From Campylobacteraceae bacterium (GTDB lineage Bacteria; Campylobacterota; Campylobacteria; Campylobacterales; Sulfurovaceae), in assembly GCA_027002755.1 (NCBI GenBank), contig JALWZI010000147.1:1-18740 (forward strand): 18,740 bases of DNA, read 5' to 3'. The notes below the pieces were generated by a model. It had not been told where the DNA came from and ran no database searches. It saw nothing but the letters and a program-made list of their open reading frames with translations. A program made the position numbers and the translations under genes. Shown one piece after another: positions 5,804 to 12,159 of the stretch (positions are counted from its first letter, which is position 1; every line of letters begins with the position of its first letter).

Positions 5804-7107
5804 GCGGGATTCACTCCTTTTGCCGCCAGAATCTCCCGTGCGACAACCCGGTCGTCGAAGGGATGCTTGACCCCACCGATCTCCTGGTAATCTTCGTCCC
5901 CTTTGCCCAGGATCAGCAGAATCTCCCCCTCTTCCAGTTCCTCGATGGCCCGTTCGATGGCTTCCCGCCGATCGACGATGGCCTGGACATTCTCTTTGCC
6001 TTTCAGGCCGACCAATATCTCGTCGATGATCGCTTCGGGATCTTCGCTGCGGGGGTTGTCGCTGGTAACGTAGATCTTTTTGGCGAAGCGGCCGGCGACG
6101 GCCCCCATCTTGGGGCGCTTGCCCCGGTCCCGGTCTCCGCCGGCCCCGAAGACCACCGCCAGTTCCTTGTCCTTGAGGCTGTCGAGAACCCGGTACATCC
6201 CGTCGTCGGTGTGAGCGAAATCGACGATGATCATGGGCTTCCGGCTCACCACTTCCATCCGTCCGCTCACCCCGCCGAAATACTCCACCTGTTCGCAGAT
6301 TTCCGCCAAGGGACGGTCGGTCAGCAACTTCACCGCCGAGATGGCCGCCGTGAGGTTGTAGAGATTGAATAGCCCCATCATATTGGAGAAAAAGGCCTCC
6401 TGCTCCTGCCGGTACTGGATTACGCCGCTGATCCCCCCCTGGAGAGAGTAGGCCATGATTTTGAACGTCGCCGGTTCTTCGATCCCGTAGGTGTAGGCGT
6501 TGTTCGCATTGAAACGGATCGTTTTGATCTCGTCTTTGTTAATCAGTTTGGGGGTGCTGTCGGCGAAGAAGCGGCTCTTGACCCGTCGATACTCTTCGAC
6601 GGTGCCGTGGTAGTCCAGATGGTCCCGGGTGACGTTGGTGTGGATCTTCAGGGCGAAGTCGATCCCCTCGATCCGCTCCTGATCGATGGCATGGGAGCTC
6701 ACCTCCATCACGAAATACTCCGCTCCCGCCTCTTTGGCCCGTTTCATGTTCCAGAGCGTCTCCAGGATCGACGGGGTCGTCATATGTTTCTCTTCGATGG
6801 CCCGGTCATTCACAAAAAGTCCCCGGGTTCCCTGCAAGGCAGCCGAGTACCCCAGATCGATCAGCAGGGAATAGACCAGCGCTGTCGTCGTGGTCTTACC
6901 GTTGGTTCCGGTCACACCGACGACCTTCATCCCCTCCAGGTCCCAGGCTTCGATCAACTCCCTGGGTGTCAGAGTGGGCGTCGATTCATCGAGTTTTTCC
7001 CGATAGGGAGCGTTCTGCGCCGTCGCCAGCAGCAGACGGCCTTCACCGAGTTCCCGGGTATTGTCGGTCAGTTCACGGAAAGATTCCGTTTCGAAGGGAA
7101 CGATCAC
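5800..7107 (-). CDS. murE: UDP-MurNAc-L-Ala-D-Glu:meso-diaminopimelate ligase
   Basis: Adds meso-diaminopimelate to UDP-MurNAc-dipeptide with ATP, a cytosolic step of peptidoglycan synthesis. Of 435 residues, GVTGTNGKTTTT at 64-75 is the ATP P-loop (Lys71). DHLDYHGT lies at 162-169, the likely carbamylated Lys is Lys177 in VKSRFF, SGRME is at 281-285, and DNPR at 350-353 is the meso-DAP-specifying motif; GKGDEDYQ lies at 401-408. The N-terminal UDP-binding domain is short (about 60 residues before the P-loop), as is usual in Campylobacterota compared with about 495 residues in E. coli. The start is GTG at 7107, overlapping the upstream stop as GTGA, without a strong Shine-Dalgarno; coupling probably supplies initiation. 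The downstream Nudix gene overlaps by 4 bases. Confidence 0.95.
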   Translation of the reverse strand: MIVPFETESFRELTDNTRELGEGRLLLATAQNAPYREKLDESTPTLTPRELIEAWDLEGMKVVGVTGTNGKTTTTALVYSLLIDLGYSAALQGTRGLFVNDRAIEEKHMTTPSILETLWNMKRAKEAGAEYFVMEVSSHAIDQERIEGIDFALKIHTNVTRDHLDYHGTVEEYRRVKSRFFADSTPKLINKDEIKTIRFNANNAYTYGIEEPATFKIMAYSLQGGISGVIQYRQEQEAFFSNMMGLFNLYNLTAAISAVKLLTDRPLAEICEQVEYFGGVSGRMEVVSRKPMIIVDFAHTDDGMYRVLDSLKDKELAVVFGAGGDRDRGKRPKMGAVAGRFAKKIYVTSDNPRSEDPEAIIDEILVGLKGKENVQAIVDRREAIERAIEELEEGEILLILGKGDEDYQEIGGVKHPFDDRVVAREILAAKGVNPA

Positions 7108-7676
7108 TTCGACTCGTCTTTCACCAGATGGTAGAGGGCGTAGATCTCCTGATCAGGGCCGAAACTCTCCGCCAGCGAGTCCAGATAGCCCAGGGCCATC
7201 TCCCGGTATCCGGCCTCGACCAGTCGCTTGATAAAATCGATGAACTCTTCCCGGGTACGGATCACGACCCGGGTCGAGAACATGATATCTTCGAAGGCCT
7301 CCCGGAAACTGCCCTTCTCTCCCACCAGATCGATGAAGTCGCTGTAGCGGATCCCCTCCTCAATCTCCGCCTCTTCCAGGCCGCCCAGCAGCTGTTCCTG
7401 GATCACGACACGGGTGGCGTAGATCGTCTGCATCAGCTCGTCGATGATCTTCTCCGCATCTTCGTTGGAACCCTTGATCGCCTGATAGTAGTCGAAGAGC
7501 GCCTGGGCATCCTCGTCGCTCTCCAGTCCCATATCGCTGAGGAAGACCCCGATCCGGGCATCCTTGAGCTGGGGATAGTCCCGAAGAAGCAGACTGTATA
7601 TTTTCAAAGCGTTGTTATAGTCTCTTTTGAGAAACTGCTCTTCGGCACGTTGCAATAAAACTCGCTTATTTGTCAT
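7104..7676 (-). CDS. TPR-like protein of unknown function, upstream of murE
   Basis: Mostly helical, acidic protein of 190 residues. The N-terminus (AEEQFLKRDYNNALKIYSLL, 11-30) reads as one tetratricopeptide repeat, followed by RDYPQLKDARIGVFLSDMG. The C-terminus (VEAGYREMALGYLDSLAESF) looks like another helical-hairpin unit. No signal peptide, membrane helix or catalytic motif is seen, so it may be a scaffold or adaptor. Start: the ATG at 7676 lies about 20 nt after the predicted transcription start from the promoter at 7704-7712, with AGAGGT just upstream. A longer frame beginning with MNRSMC would start upstream of that promoter and is rejected. Its stop overlaps the GTG of murE, so it is the first gene of a murE operon; a cell-wall link is only suggested by position. 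Confidence 0.75.
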   Translation of the reverse strand: MTNKRVLLQRAEEQFLKRDYNNALKIYSLLLRDYPQLKDARIGVFLSDMGLESDEDAQALFDYYQAIKGSNEDAEKIIDELMQTIYATRVVIQEQLLGGLEEAEIEEGIRYSDFIDLVGEKGSFREAFEDIMFSTRVVIRTREEFIDFIKRLVEAGYREMALGYLDSLAESFGPDQEIYALYHLVKDESK

Positions 7677-7703
7677 TGTACCTCTCTTTCTCTTGCTGAG
7701 ATA

Positions 7704-7712
7704 ATTGTAGCA
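7704..7712 (-). promoter_or_regulatory. Extended -10 promoter of the TPR-murE-nudix operon
   Basis: The minus strand reads TGCTACAAT, an extended -10. The predicted start near 7697 leaves a short leader before the ATG at 7676. It lies within the longest open frame, which argues for the shorter protein. No -35 match. Confidence 0.6.
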
Positions 7713-7793
7713 CATACTACGATTCATATAAGCATAAATTCAGGGATTTGCAGGCGACTCAGGTTGCATTTTTTGAGAAGAATTCATGTGGAG

Positions 7794-7870
7794 TGGTACG
7801 CCCAGGAGGATTCGAACCCCCGACCTTCGGAACCGGAATCCGACGCTCTATCCAGCTGAGCTATGGGCGC
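7794..7870 (-). tRNA. tRNA-Arg (anticodon CCG)
   Basis: The 77-nt sequence on the minus strand folds as a cloverleaf with encoded CCA. The acceptor stem GCGCCCA/TGGGCGT has a G.U first pair. The D-arm is GCTC...GAGC. The anticodon arm TCGGA/TCCGA has loop TTCCGGT, so the anticodon is CCG (reads CGG). The T-arm GGGGG/CCTCC closes TTCGAAT with one G.U pair. CGG arginine codons are common in the neighbouring genes, so this tRNA should be well used. It lies 45 bases after rplQ and has its own promoter at 7903-7911. No clear terminator is seen in the 117 bases up to the start of the next gene. Confidence 0.97.
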
Positions 7871-7882
7871 ATATTGAAGGGT

Positions 7883-7911
7883 CGGACCCAAAGAGGTCCG
7901 GAATTATAGCA
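7883..7911 (-). promoter_or_regulatory. tRNA-Arg promoter overlapping the end of the alpha operon
   Basis: The minus strand reads TGCTATAAT at 7911-7903, a perfect extended -10, starting five bases past the rplQ stop. The start is expected near 7896. A hairpin CGGACC/GGTCCG (7900-7895/7888-7883, 6-nt loop) spans that start point. In read-through RNA from rplQ it would form between the genes, but no T-run follows it. Confidence 0.7.
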
Positions 7912-7915
7912 AAAC

Positions 7916-8266
7916 TCAGACGAGTTCGATAATCGCCATCTCCGCGGCATCGCCTTTGCGGACACGGGTCTTGATGATCCGGGTATATCCCCCGTTGCGC
8001 TCCTTGTATTCGGGCGCGATCTCTTCGACGAGCTTCTTGGTGGATTCCTTGTCCTGAAGCTGGGCGAAGACGGCGCGGTGGGCATTGAAATCACCGGCAG
8101 CAGCTTTGCTGATCAGCTTCTCGTAGTACTTCCGCAGCTCTTTTGCTTTGGGCAGGGTCGTCTCGATCCGCCCGTGCTCCGTCAGGGCGATGGCCAGGTT
8201 CTTCAGCAACGCGGCGCGATGCTGGGATTTGCGGCCCAGTTTGCGATATCCATGTCTATGTCTCAT
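7916..8266 (-). CDS. rplQ: 50S ribosomal protein L17
   Basis: Large-subunit protein near the exit-tunnel rim. The 116 residues begin with the diagnostic [20 protein letters not shown] and contain the standard [18 protein letters not shown] segment (about 28-45) and the C-terminal [20 protein letters not shown]. The length is standard, with no long acidic tail. It starts 12 bases after the rpoA stop with a GGACAGCC-type, weak Shine-Dalgarno, and is the last protein gene of the alpha operon. The extended -10 of the following tRNA begins five bases beyond its stop codon. Confidence 0.97.
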   Translation of the reverse strand: MRHRHGYRKLGRKSQHRAALLKNLAIALTEHGRIETTLPKAKELRKYYEKLISKAAAGDFNAHRAVFAQLQDKESTKKLVEEIAPEYKERNGGYTRIIKTRVRKGDAAEMAIIELV

Positions 8267-8278
8267 GGCTGTCCTTTG

Positions 8279-9277
8279 TTATTCTTTTAGTTGTGCGATT
8301 TTCTTGCTCAGGGCTGCACGGGTCTCTTCGTCCAGCTCAAAATCGGGACCGAAGCCATGCTCCGCCAGAACCTCCTGGATCTCGTCCAGGGATTTCTTGC
8401 CCAGGTTCTTGATCTCTTTGAGCTCGTTCTCGCTCATCAGAACCAGTTCTCCCAGGTATTTGATCCCGGCACGATCCAGGGAGTTGAAACTCCGGGCACC
8501 CAGTCCCAGCGTATCGACGGGAACCAGGAAGCTTTTGAGCTCACTGCCGGCACCGGCGTTCTCGTTCTCCCGCTCGAGATCCAGGTTCATGACGTTCCCG
8601 AAAACCGACATCTGCTTGTGCATCGTCTCCAGGGCGTTGGCGAAAGCCGTCACCGGAGCGATCTGACCGTCGGTCTCGATCTCGAAAACGATCTTTTCGT
8701 AGTCGGGATTGTCTTCGACCAGTACGTTCTCGATCGTATAGTTGGCTTTGCGGACCGGCGTGAAGAAGGCGTCCAGCGCGATCGCATTGCTGTCGATCTC
8801 TTCCCGCAGGTCTTCACTGGGAACGTAGCCGATCCCTTTGGCGATCTCCAGGGTGAACTCCAGCTCTCCGTCCTCGTTGAGTGTCGCCAGAGGCAACTCG
8901 GGATTGACCACTTCGACCTGGTCGTTGTTCAGATCGCCGGCTTTGACCTCTTTGGGGCCCTTGAAGCTGTAGCTGACTACGGCGCGGTCCAGCCCCTCAT
9001 TGATCTTGAAACGGATATTCTTGAGGTTGATGATGAAGACAGCGATGTCCTCGTGCATTCCCCGGATCGAGTCGAACTCGTGGGCGGCACCCTCGATCTT
9101 CAGAGAGATGGGAGCGTATCCGATGGAGCTTCCCAGCAGCAGCCGCCGCAGAGGATGCGCCAAGGTTACCGCATAACCACTCTCGAAAGGGTAGGCGATC
9201 ACCTGCGCCCGGTTTTCGCTGATCTCATTGATTTCCACCTCACTGGGCAGAAAAGGCGCGGTTTTAATTTTTCTCAT
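8279..9277 (-). CDS. rpoA: DNA-directed RNA polymerase subunit alpha
   Basis: Alpha subunit of RNA polymerase; its dimer nucleates core assembly and its C-terminal domain contacts UP elements and activators. It has 332 residues. The N-terminal domain includes HPLRRLLLGSSIGYAP (41-56) of the dimer interface. A flexible linker around 232-248 (LDLERENENAGAGSE) leads to the C-terminal domain at about 250-310 with ARSFNSL, whose Arg262 corresponds to the DNA-contacting Arg, and NLGKKSLDEI. An acidic tail follows. The order rpsD-rpoA-rplQ is the conserved alpha-operon end. It follows rpsD by 19 bases. Confidence 0.98.
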   Translation of the reverse strand: MRKIKTAPFLPSEVEINEISENRAQVIAYPFESGYAVTLAHPLRRLLLGSSIGYAPISLKIEGAAHEFDSIRGMHEDIAVFIINLKNIRFKINEGLDRAVVSYSFKGPKEVKAGDLNNDQVEVVNPELPLATLNEDGELEFTLEIAKGIGYVPSEDLREEIDSNAIALDAFFTPVRKANYTIENVLVEDNPDYEKIVFEIETDGQIAPVTAFANALETMHKQMSVFGNVMNLDLERENENAGAGSELKSFLVPVDTLGLGARSFNSLDRAGIKYLGELVLMSENELKEIKNLGKKSLDEIQEVLAEHGFGPDFELDEETRAALSKKIAQLKE

Positions 9278-9296
9278 AAGCCAGCCTTTGCTAATT

Positions 9297-9923
9297 TTAC
9301 TTGGAGTAAAGCTCGACGATCAGACGCTCTTCAACGGGAATGGAGATCTCTTCTCTCTCGGGAATCCGGGTAAAGATCCCGAAGAGCTTCTCTTTGTCCA
9401 CATCCACCCACTCGACGATCCCGGTCTGATTGGTCAGTTCCATCGCCCGCTGGATCTGGGGGTTGTTCTTGCTCTTTTCGCGCACTTCGACCTTCTGGCC
9501 GGGCTGAACCCGATAGGAGGGGATATCCACCCGCTTGCCGTCGACCAAGATGTGACCATGGTTGACCAGCTGACGAGCAAAAGCACGGGTCGTGGCGAAG
9601 CCCATGCGGTAGACCACGTTGTCCAGGCGCTGTTCCAGCAGCTGGATCAACAGCTCACCGGTGTTGCCTTCGCGGCGATTGGCCTCTTTGAAGATCGCAC
9701 GGAACTGCTTCTCGCTGACTCCGTACATGAACTTGGCCTTCTGCTTTTCGCGCAGCTGCAGGCCGTATTCGCTGATCTTGGTCCGGCGCTGACCGTGCTG
9801 CCCGGGAGGATAGGGGCGCTTCTCCAGCGCACTCTTGCCGGCGAGACGACGCTCGCCCTTGAGACCGAGATCGACTCCGAGTCTCCGCTCCAGTTTTTCT
9901 CTGGGACCTCTGTATCTTGCCAT
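9297..9923 (-). CDS. rpsD: 30S ribosomal protein S4
   Basis: Primary 16S rRNA-binding protein; in E. coli also the translational repressor of the alpha operon. It has 208 residues: N-terminal [36 protein letters not shown], and the S4 RNA-binding domain around 99-160 ([38 protein letters not shown]). There are no cysteines in the N-terminus, so this is the zinc-free form. AAAAGGTAAACAG precedes the ATG. A 69-base gap separates it from rpsK; it has no obvious hairpin or promoter. Confidence 0.98.
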   Translation of the reverse strand: MARYRGPREKLERRLGVDLGLKGERRLAGKSALEKRPYPPGQHGQRRTKISEYGLQLREKQKAKFMYGVSEKQFRAIFKEANRREGNTGELLIQLLEQRLDNVVYRMGFATTRAFARQLVNHGHILVDGKRVDIPSYRVQPGQKVEVREKSKNNPQIQRAMELTNQTGIVEWVDVDKEKLFGIFTRIPEREEISIPVEERLIVELYSK

Positions 9924-9992
9924 CTGTTTACCTTTTGACTTTTTTCTTGTTCGTTATTCAGTAATATTCGCTCAACCCGAAAAACGGCATCA

Positions 9993-10367
9993 TCAGACGC
10001 GGCGTTTTTTCGGGGGACGGCATCCATTGTGGGGCAACGGCGTGATATCCTTGAACCAGATCACACGGATCCCCTCGACGGCACCGACGGACTTGACAGC
10101 CGTATCCCGACCGGAACCGGGGCCCTGGACTTTGATCCCGACCTCTTTGATTCCGTACTCTTTGGCCTTGCTCATGGCATCTTCGACCGCCTGCTGTGCC
10201 GCATAGGGCGTGGACTTTTTGCTTCCCTTGAAGCCCAGCGCACCGGCACTGCTCCAGGTCAGAACATTGCCCATCTCATCGGTCACGGTGATGACGGTAT
10301 TGTTGAAAGTAGCCGCGATATAGACGACACCGCGGGCGACGCTCTTTTTGATCTTTTTCTTAGCCAT
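9993..10367 (-). CDS. rpsK: 30S ribosomal protein S11
   Basis: Platform protein of the small subunit. It has 124 residues with the basic N-terminus [34 protein letters not shown] (about 19-35), the [16 protein letters not shown] segment, [13 protein letters not shown], and the conserved C-terminus [18 protein letters not shown]. The ATG at 10367 has AAGGAG upstream and follows rpsM by 13 bases, in the usual S13-S11-S4 order. Confidence 0.98.
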   Translation of the reverse strand: MAKKKIKKSVARGVVYIAATFNNTVITVTDEMGNVLTWSSAGALGFKGSKKSTPYAAQQAVEDAMSKAKEYGIKEVGIKVQGPGSGRDTAVKSVGAVEGIRVIWFKDITPLPHNGCRPPKKRRV

Positions 10368-10380
10368 ACTCTACTGCTCC

Positions 10381-10743
10381 TTATGCTGAACCGACAGTTT
10401 TACGCTTGCCCTTGCGGGTCCGGGCGTTGGTCTTGGTCTTCTGTCCGCGGACGGGCAGACCTCTACGATGGCGAAGGCCACGGTAGTTTCCGAGATCCAT
10501 CAGGGTCTTGATGTCCATCATGACCTTTTTGCGGAGGTCTCCCTCCACCATGTAGTTCTCCTGGATCTCTTTCCGGATGGTCGCCGCTTCCGCATCGGTC
10601 AGCTCATGAACGCGCTTGTCGTAGCTGATGCCGGTCGCGTCCAGGATCTTTCGGGAGCTGGTCAGACCGATCCCGTAGATATAGGTCAGGGCATACTCCA
10701 TACGCTTGCTTTTGGGCAAATCTACACCTGCAATACGTGCCAT
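10381..10743 (-). CDS. rpsM: 30S ribosomal protein S13
   Basis: Head protein of the small subunit contacting P-site tRNA and the B1 bridges. It has 120 residues: [20 protein letters not shown], then the helix-two-turn-helix region [19 protein letters not shown], and the basic tail [20 protein letters not shown]. The ATG at 10743 follows the rpmJ stop by 2 bases, so its ribosome binding site (CAAGGA) lies inside the rpmJ 3' end. This suggests coupling to L36 translation and hence to the leader upstream of rpmJ. Confidence 0.98.
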   Translation of the reverse strand: MARIAGVDLPKSKRMEYALTYIYGIGLTSSRKILDATGISYDKRVHELTDAEAATIRKEIQENYMVEGDLRKKVMMDIKTLMDLGNYRGLRHRRGLPVRGQKTKTNARTRKGKRKTVGSA

Positions 10744-10745
10744 GC

Positions 10746-10859
10746 TTATCCTTGTCTCTGTTTATGCTTGGGATTTTTGCAAATCACTCTGACGACGCCT
10801 TTGCGCTTGATGATCTTGCAATCATCGCACATCTTCTTGACCGAGGGTCTAACCTTCAT
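10746..10859 (-). CDS. rpmJ: 50S ribosomal protein L36, zinc-binding form
   Basis: 37-residue protein: [20 protein letters not shown] and then [17 protein letters not shown]. Cys11, Cys14, Cys27 and His32 form the zinc ribbon of the C+ type. AGGAG six bases before the ATG (10866-10870) is a clear ribosome binding site. It is the first gene of the alpha part of the cluster (L36-S13-S11-S4-RpoA-L17) and lies downstream of a structured, non-coding leader with its own promoter. Confidence 0.97.
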   Translation of the reverse strand: MKVRPSVKKMCDDCKIIKRKGVVRVICKNPKHKQRQG

Positions 10860-11017
10860 AGGGTTCTCCTGTACTGTTTTGCACCTGGTTGTCGCGTGGT
10901 TCGTTGAGAGTCTCTACGAACCAACCCTTAGCGAAGCGGTGCCACCTCGATAAAGGTTCTTCACGCAGTCCCTTCCCACTCCGCCATACGGGTATGTGCG
11001 GAATTTTGGGGGACGTG
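10860..11017 (-). promoter_or_regulatory. Structured 5' leader of the alpha operon (candidate cis-regulatory RNA)
   Basis: From a predicted start near 11011 to the rpmJ ATG, the minus-strand RNA of about 150 nt can form several elements. Hairpin 1: UCCGC-A-CAUA / UAUG-GCGGA (11002-10993/10988-10980), with one bulged A and loop CCCG. Closing helix: UGCGU (10967-10963) with ACGCG (10897-10893). Hairpin 2: AACCUUU/AAGGGUU (10958-10952/10929-10923), capped by CGAGGUG/CGCUUCG (10949-10943/10938-10932) with loop GCAC. Hairpin 3: GGUUCGU/ACGAACC (10922-10916/10904-10898) with an inner GAG/CUC helix. The hairpin 2 loop GCACC (10942-10938) can also pair with GGUGC (10885-10881), 10 nt before the Shine-Dalgarno. 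Several pairs are G.U only in this orientation, which favours the minus-strand RNA. By analogy with S4 control in E. coli it may be an autoregulatory site; this is inference. Confidence 0.5.
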
Positions 11018-11026
11018 ATTTTATCA
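11018..11026 (-). promoter_or_regulatory. Extended -10 promoter of the alpha operon
   Basis: The minus strand reads TGATAAAAT, preceded by an A-rich tract (A8 within 11029-11036) that could act as an UP-like element. No -35 hexamer. It lies between infA and the structured leader and would let L36-S13-S11-S4-RpoA-L17 be transcribed apart from the genes upstream. Confidence 0.55.
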
Positions 11027-11040
11027 AATTTTTTTTGATT

Positions 11041-11099
11041 TTCCGCTTAAACGGAAGGGAGGAACGGCGAAGCTCCAGCCTGCAGGAGGAATGCCGTGT
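11041..11099 (-). other. infA 3' region with two hairpins
   Basis: After the infA stop the minus strand can form ACGGC/GCCGU (about 11097-11093/11070-11066), enclosing a CUCC/GGAG helix, and then UUCCGU/GCGGAA (about 11056-11041) with loop UUAA and one U.G pair. What follows is AATCAAAAAAAA rather than T, so this is not a classic intrinsic terminator. It may mark RNA processing between the infA and rpmJ parts. Confidence 0.35.
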
Positions 11100-11318
11100 T
11101 TACTTGTAACGGAAAGTGATCCGTCCTTTGTCGAGGCTGTAGGGGGTCAGCTCCACCTTGACGCGGTCGCCGGGGAGGATCTTGATATAGTGCATACGCA
11201 TCTTTCCGGCGATGTGGCAGAGGACCACATGGCCGTTGTCCAGCTCGACACGGAAGGTCGCGTTGGGGAGTGCTTCGATCACTTTGCCGTCAATTTCGAT
11301 TACATCATCTTTCGCCAA
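11100..11318 (-). CDS. infA: Translation initiation factor IF-1, TTG start
   Basis: IF-1 binds the 30S A site during initiation. From a TTG at 11318 the product is exactly 72 residues, the usual length: (M)[19 protein letters not shown], then the OB-fold with [19 protein letters not shown] and [21 protein letters not shown] lies seven bases after its last base from the TTG, a good distance. The frame stays open 23 codons upstream to a GTG at 11387, but that start lacks a Shine-Dalgarno and would add [19 protein letters not shown], which the family does not have. No ATG is available near the family start. It lies 85 bases after map; the start codon is weak for so abundant a protein. Confidence 0.93.
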   Translation of the reverse strand: MAKDDVIEIDGKVIEALPNATFRVELDNGHVVLCHIAGKMRMHYIKILPGDRVKVELTPYSLDKGRITFRYK

Positions 11319-11403
11319 GTTTCCATCCTTTTGTTCTTGGTTTGTCTCTGCCGCTTCGGGCACACCCGCGACCGTCGTGACGGGCACAGGTCTGACCGGA
11401 GAC

Positions 11404-12159
11404 TCAGGGAAGGGTCAGGATGACCGCCTTGCCGTCGACCACGGCCACCTGATGCTCATAGTGGCTGCCCCGGAGGCCGTCCTCGCTCACCACCGACCAC
11501 TCATCCTCCAGGAGCACCGGTTCGCCGCTCTGCTGGCAGACCATCGGCTCCAGGCAGAAGACCATACCGTTTTTGATCTTGGGCCCCTGGTTGGCTTTGC
11601 CCTCCAGATAGTTGAGGATATTGGGTTCGTCGTGAGGTTTGGTGCCGATCCCGTGGCCGCAGTAGTTGCGCAGCGGAACATATCCGCGGGAGGTGATCCC
11701 CTCTTCGAGGATCGCACTGAGCTCTTTGAAGCGCATCCCCTGCCGGATCGCCTCGATCGCCTCATAGAGGGTTTCCCGGGAGCAGTCGATGAGACGCTGA
11801 TCCTCTTCCGAGATCCTGCCCACCGGCATGGTGATGGCCGCATCCCCGTAATAGCCTTCGAGTTTCGTCCCGATATCCAGCCCCAGAATGTCTCCCTCCT
11901 GGACCTTGTAGTCGGTCGGGACTCCGTGGATGATCACTTCGTTGACCGAGGTACAGACAGCCGCAGGGAAACCGTACAATCCCTTGAAAGAGGGTTCGGC
12001 CCCGAGTTTCCTCAGAAACTCCTCTCCCAAAGCATCGATCTCTTTGAGACTCATTCCGGGCTTGACCGTCTCTTCGAGATAGGCCAGGGTCTGTCCGACG
12101 ATGGCTCCGGCACGCCGCAGCGTGTCGATCTCGGACGGTTTACGCAGAGGAATCGCCAT
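11404..12159 (-). CDS. map: Methionine aminopeptidase, type I
   Basis: Removes the N-terminal methionine from nascent proteins; cytosolic dinuclear metalloenzyme. It has 251 residues with the five metal ligands Asp95 (LGLDIGT), Asp106 (YYGDAAIT), His169 ([15 protein letters not shown]), Glu204 (FCLEPM) and Glu235 ([10 protein letters not shown]), plus substrate-binding His79 (EVIIHGVP). No N-terminal zinc-finger extension, so type Ia. The stop of secY and the ATG share a base (TGATG), so it is coupled to secY. The gene order secY-map-infA without adk differs from many other bacteria. Confidence 0.97.
   Translation of the reverse strand: MAIPLRKPSEIDTLRRAGAIVGQTLAYLEETVKPGMSLKEIDALGEEFLRKLGAEPSFKGLYGFPAAVCTSVNEVIIHGVPTDYKVQEGDILGLDIGTKLEGYYGDAAITMPVGRISEEDQRLIDCSRETLYEAIEAIRQGMRFKELSAILEEGITSRGYVPLRNYCGHGIGTKPHDEPNILNYLEGKANQGPKIKNGMVFCLEPMVCQQSGEPVLLEDEWSVVSEDGLRGSHYEHQVAVVDGKAVILTLP

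Noticed and set aside
8291..9373. Long plus-strand open frame (360 codons) opposite rpoA
   Set aside because: Antisense shadow of rpoA caused by GC-rich codon use; no start signal and no recognisable protein pattern. The same holds for other long plus-strand frames at 656-1663, 11212-12276, 12540-13358 and 15476-16618.
10898..11001. Palindromes between infA and rpmJ read as the ends of an IS200/IS605-type miniature element
   Set aside because: The hairpin-flanked layout is suggestive, but there is no transposase, no second copy in the window, and G.U pairs in hairpin 2 favour an RNA structure on the minus strand. A genome-wide copy search would decide.
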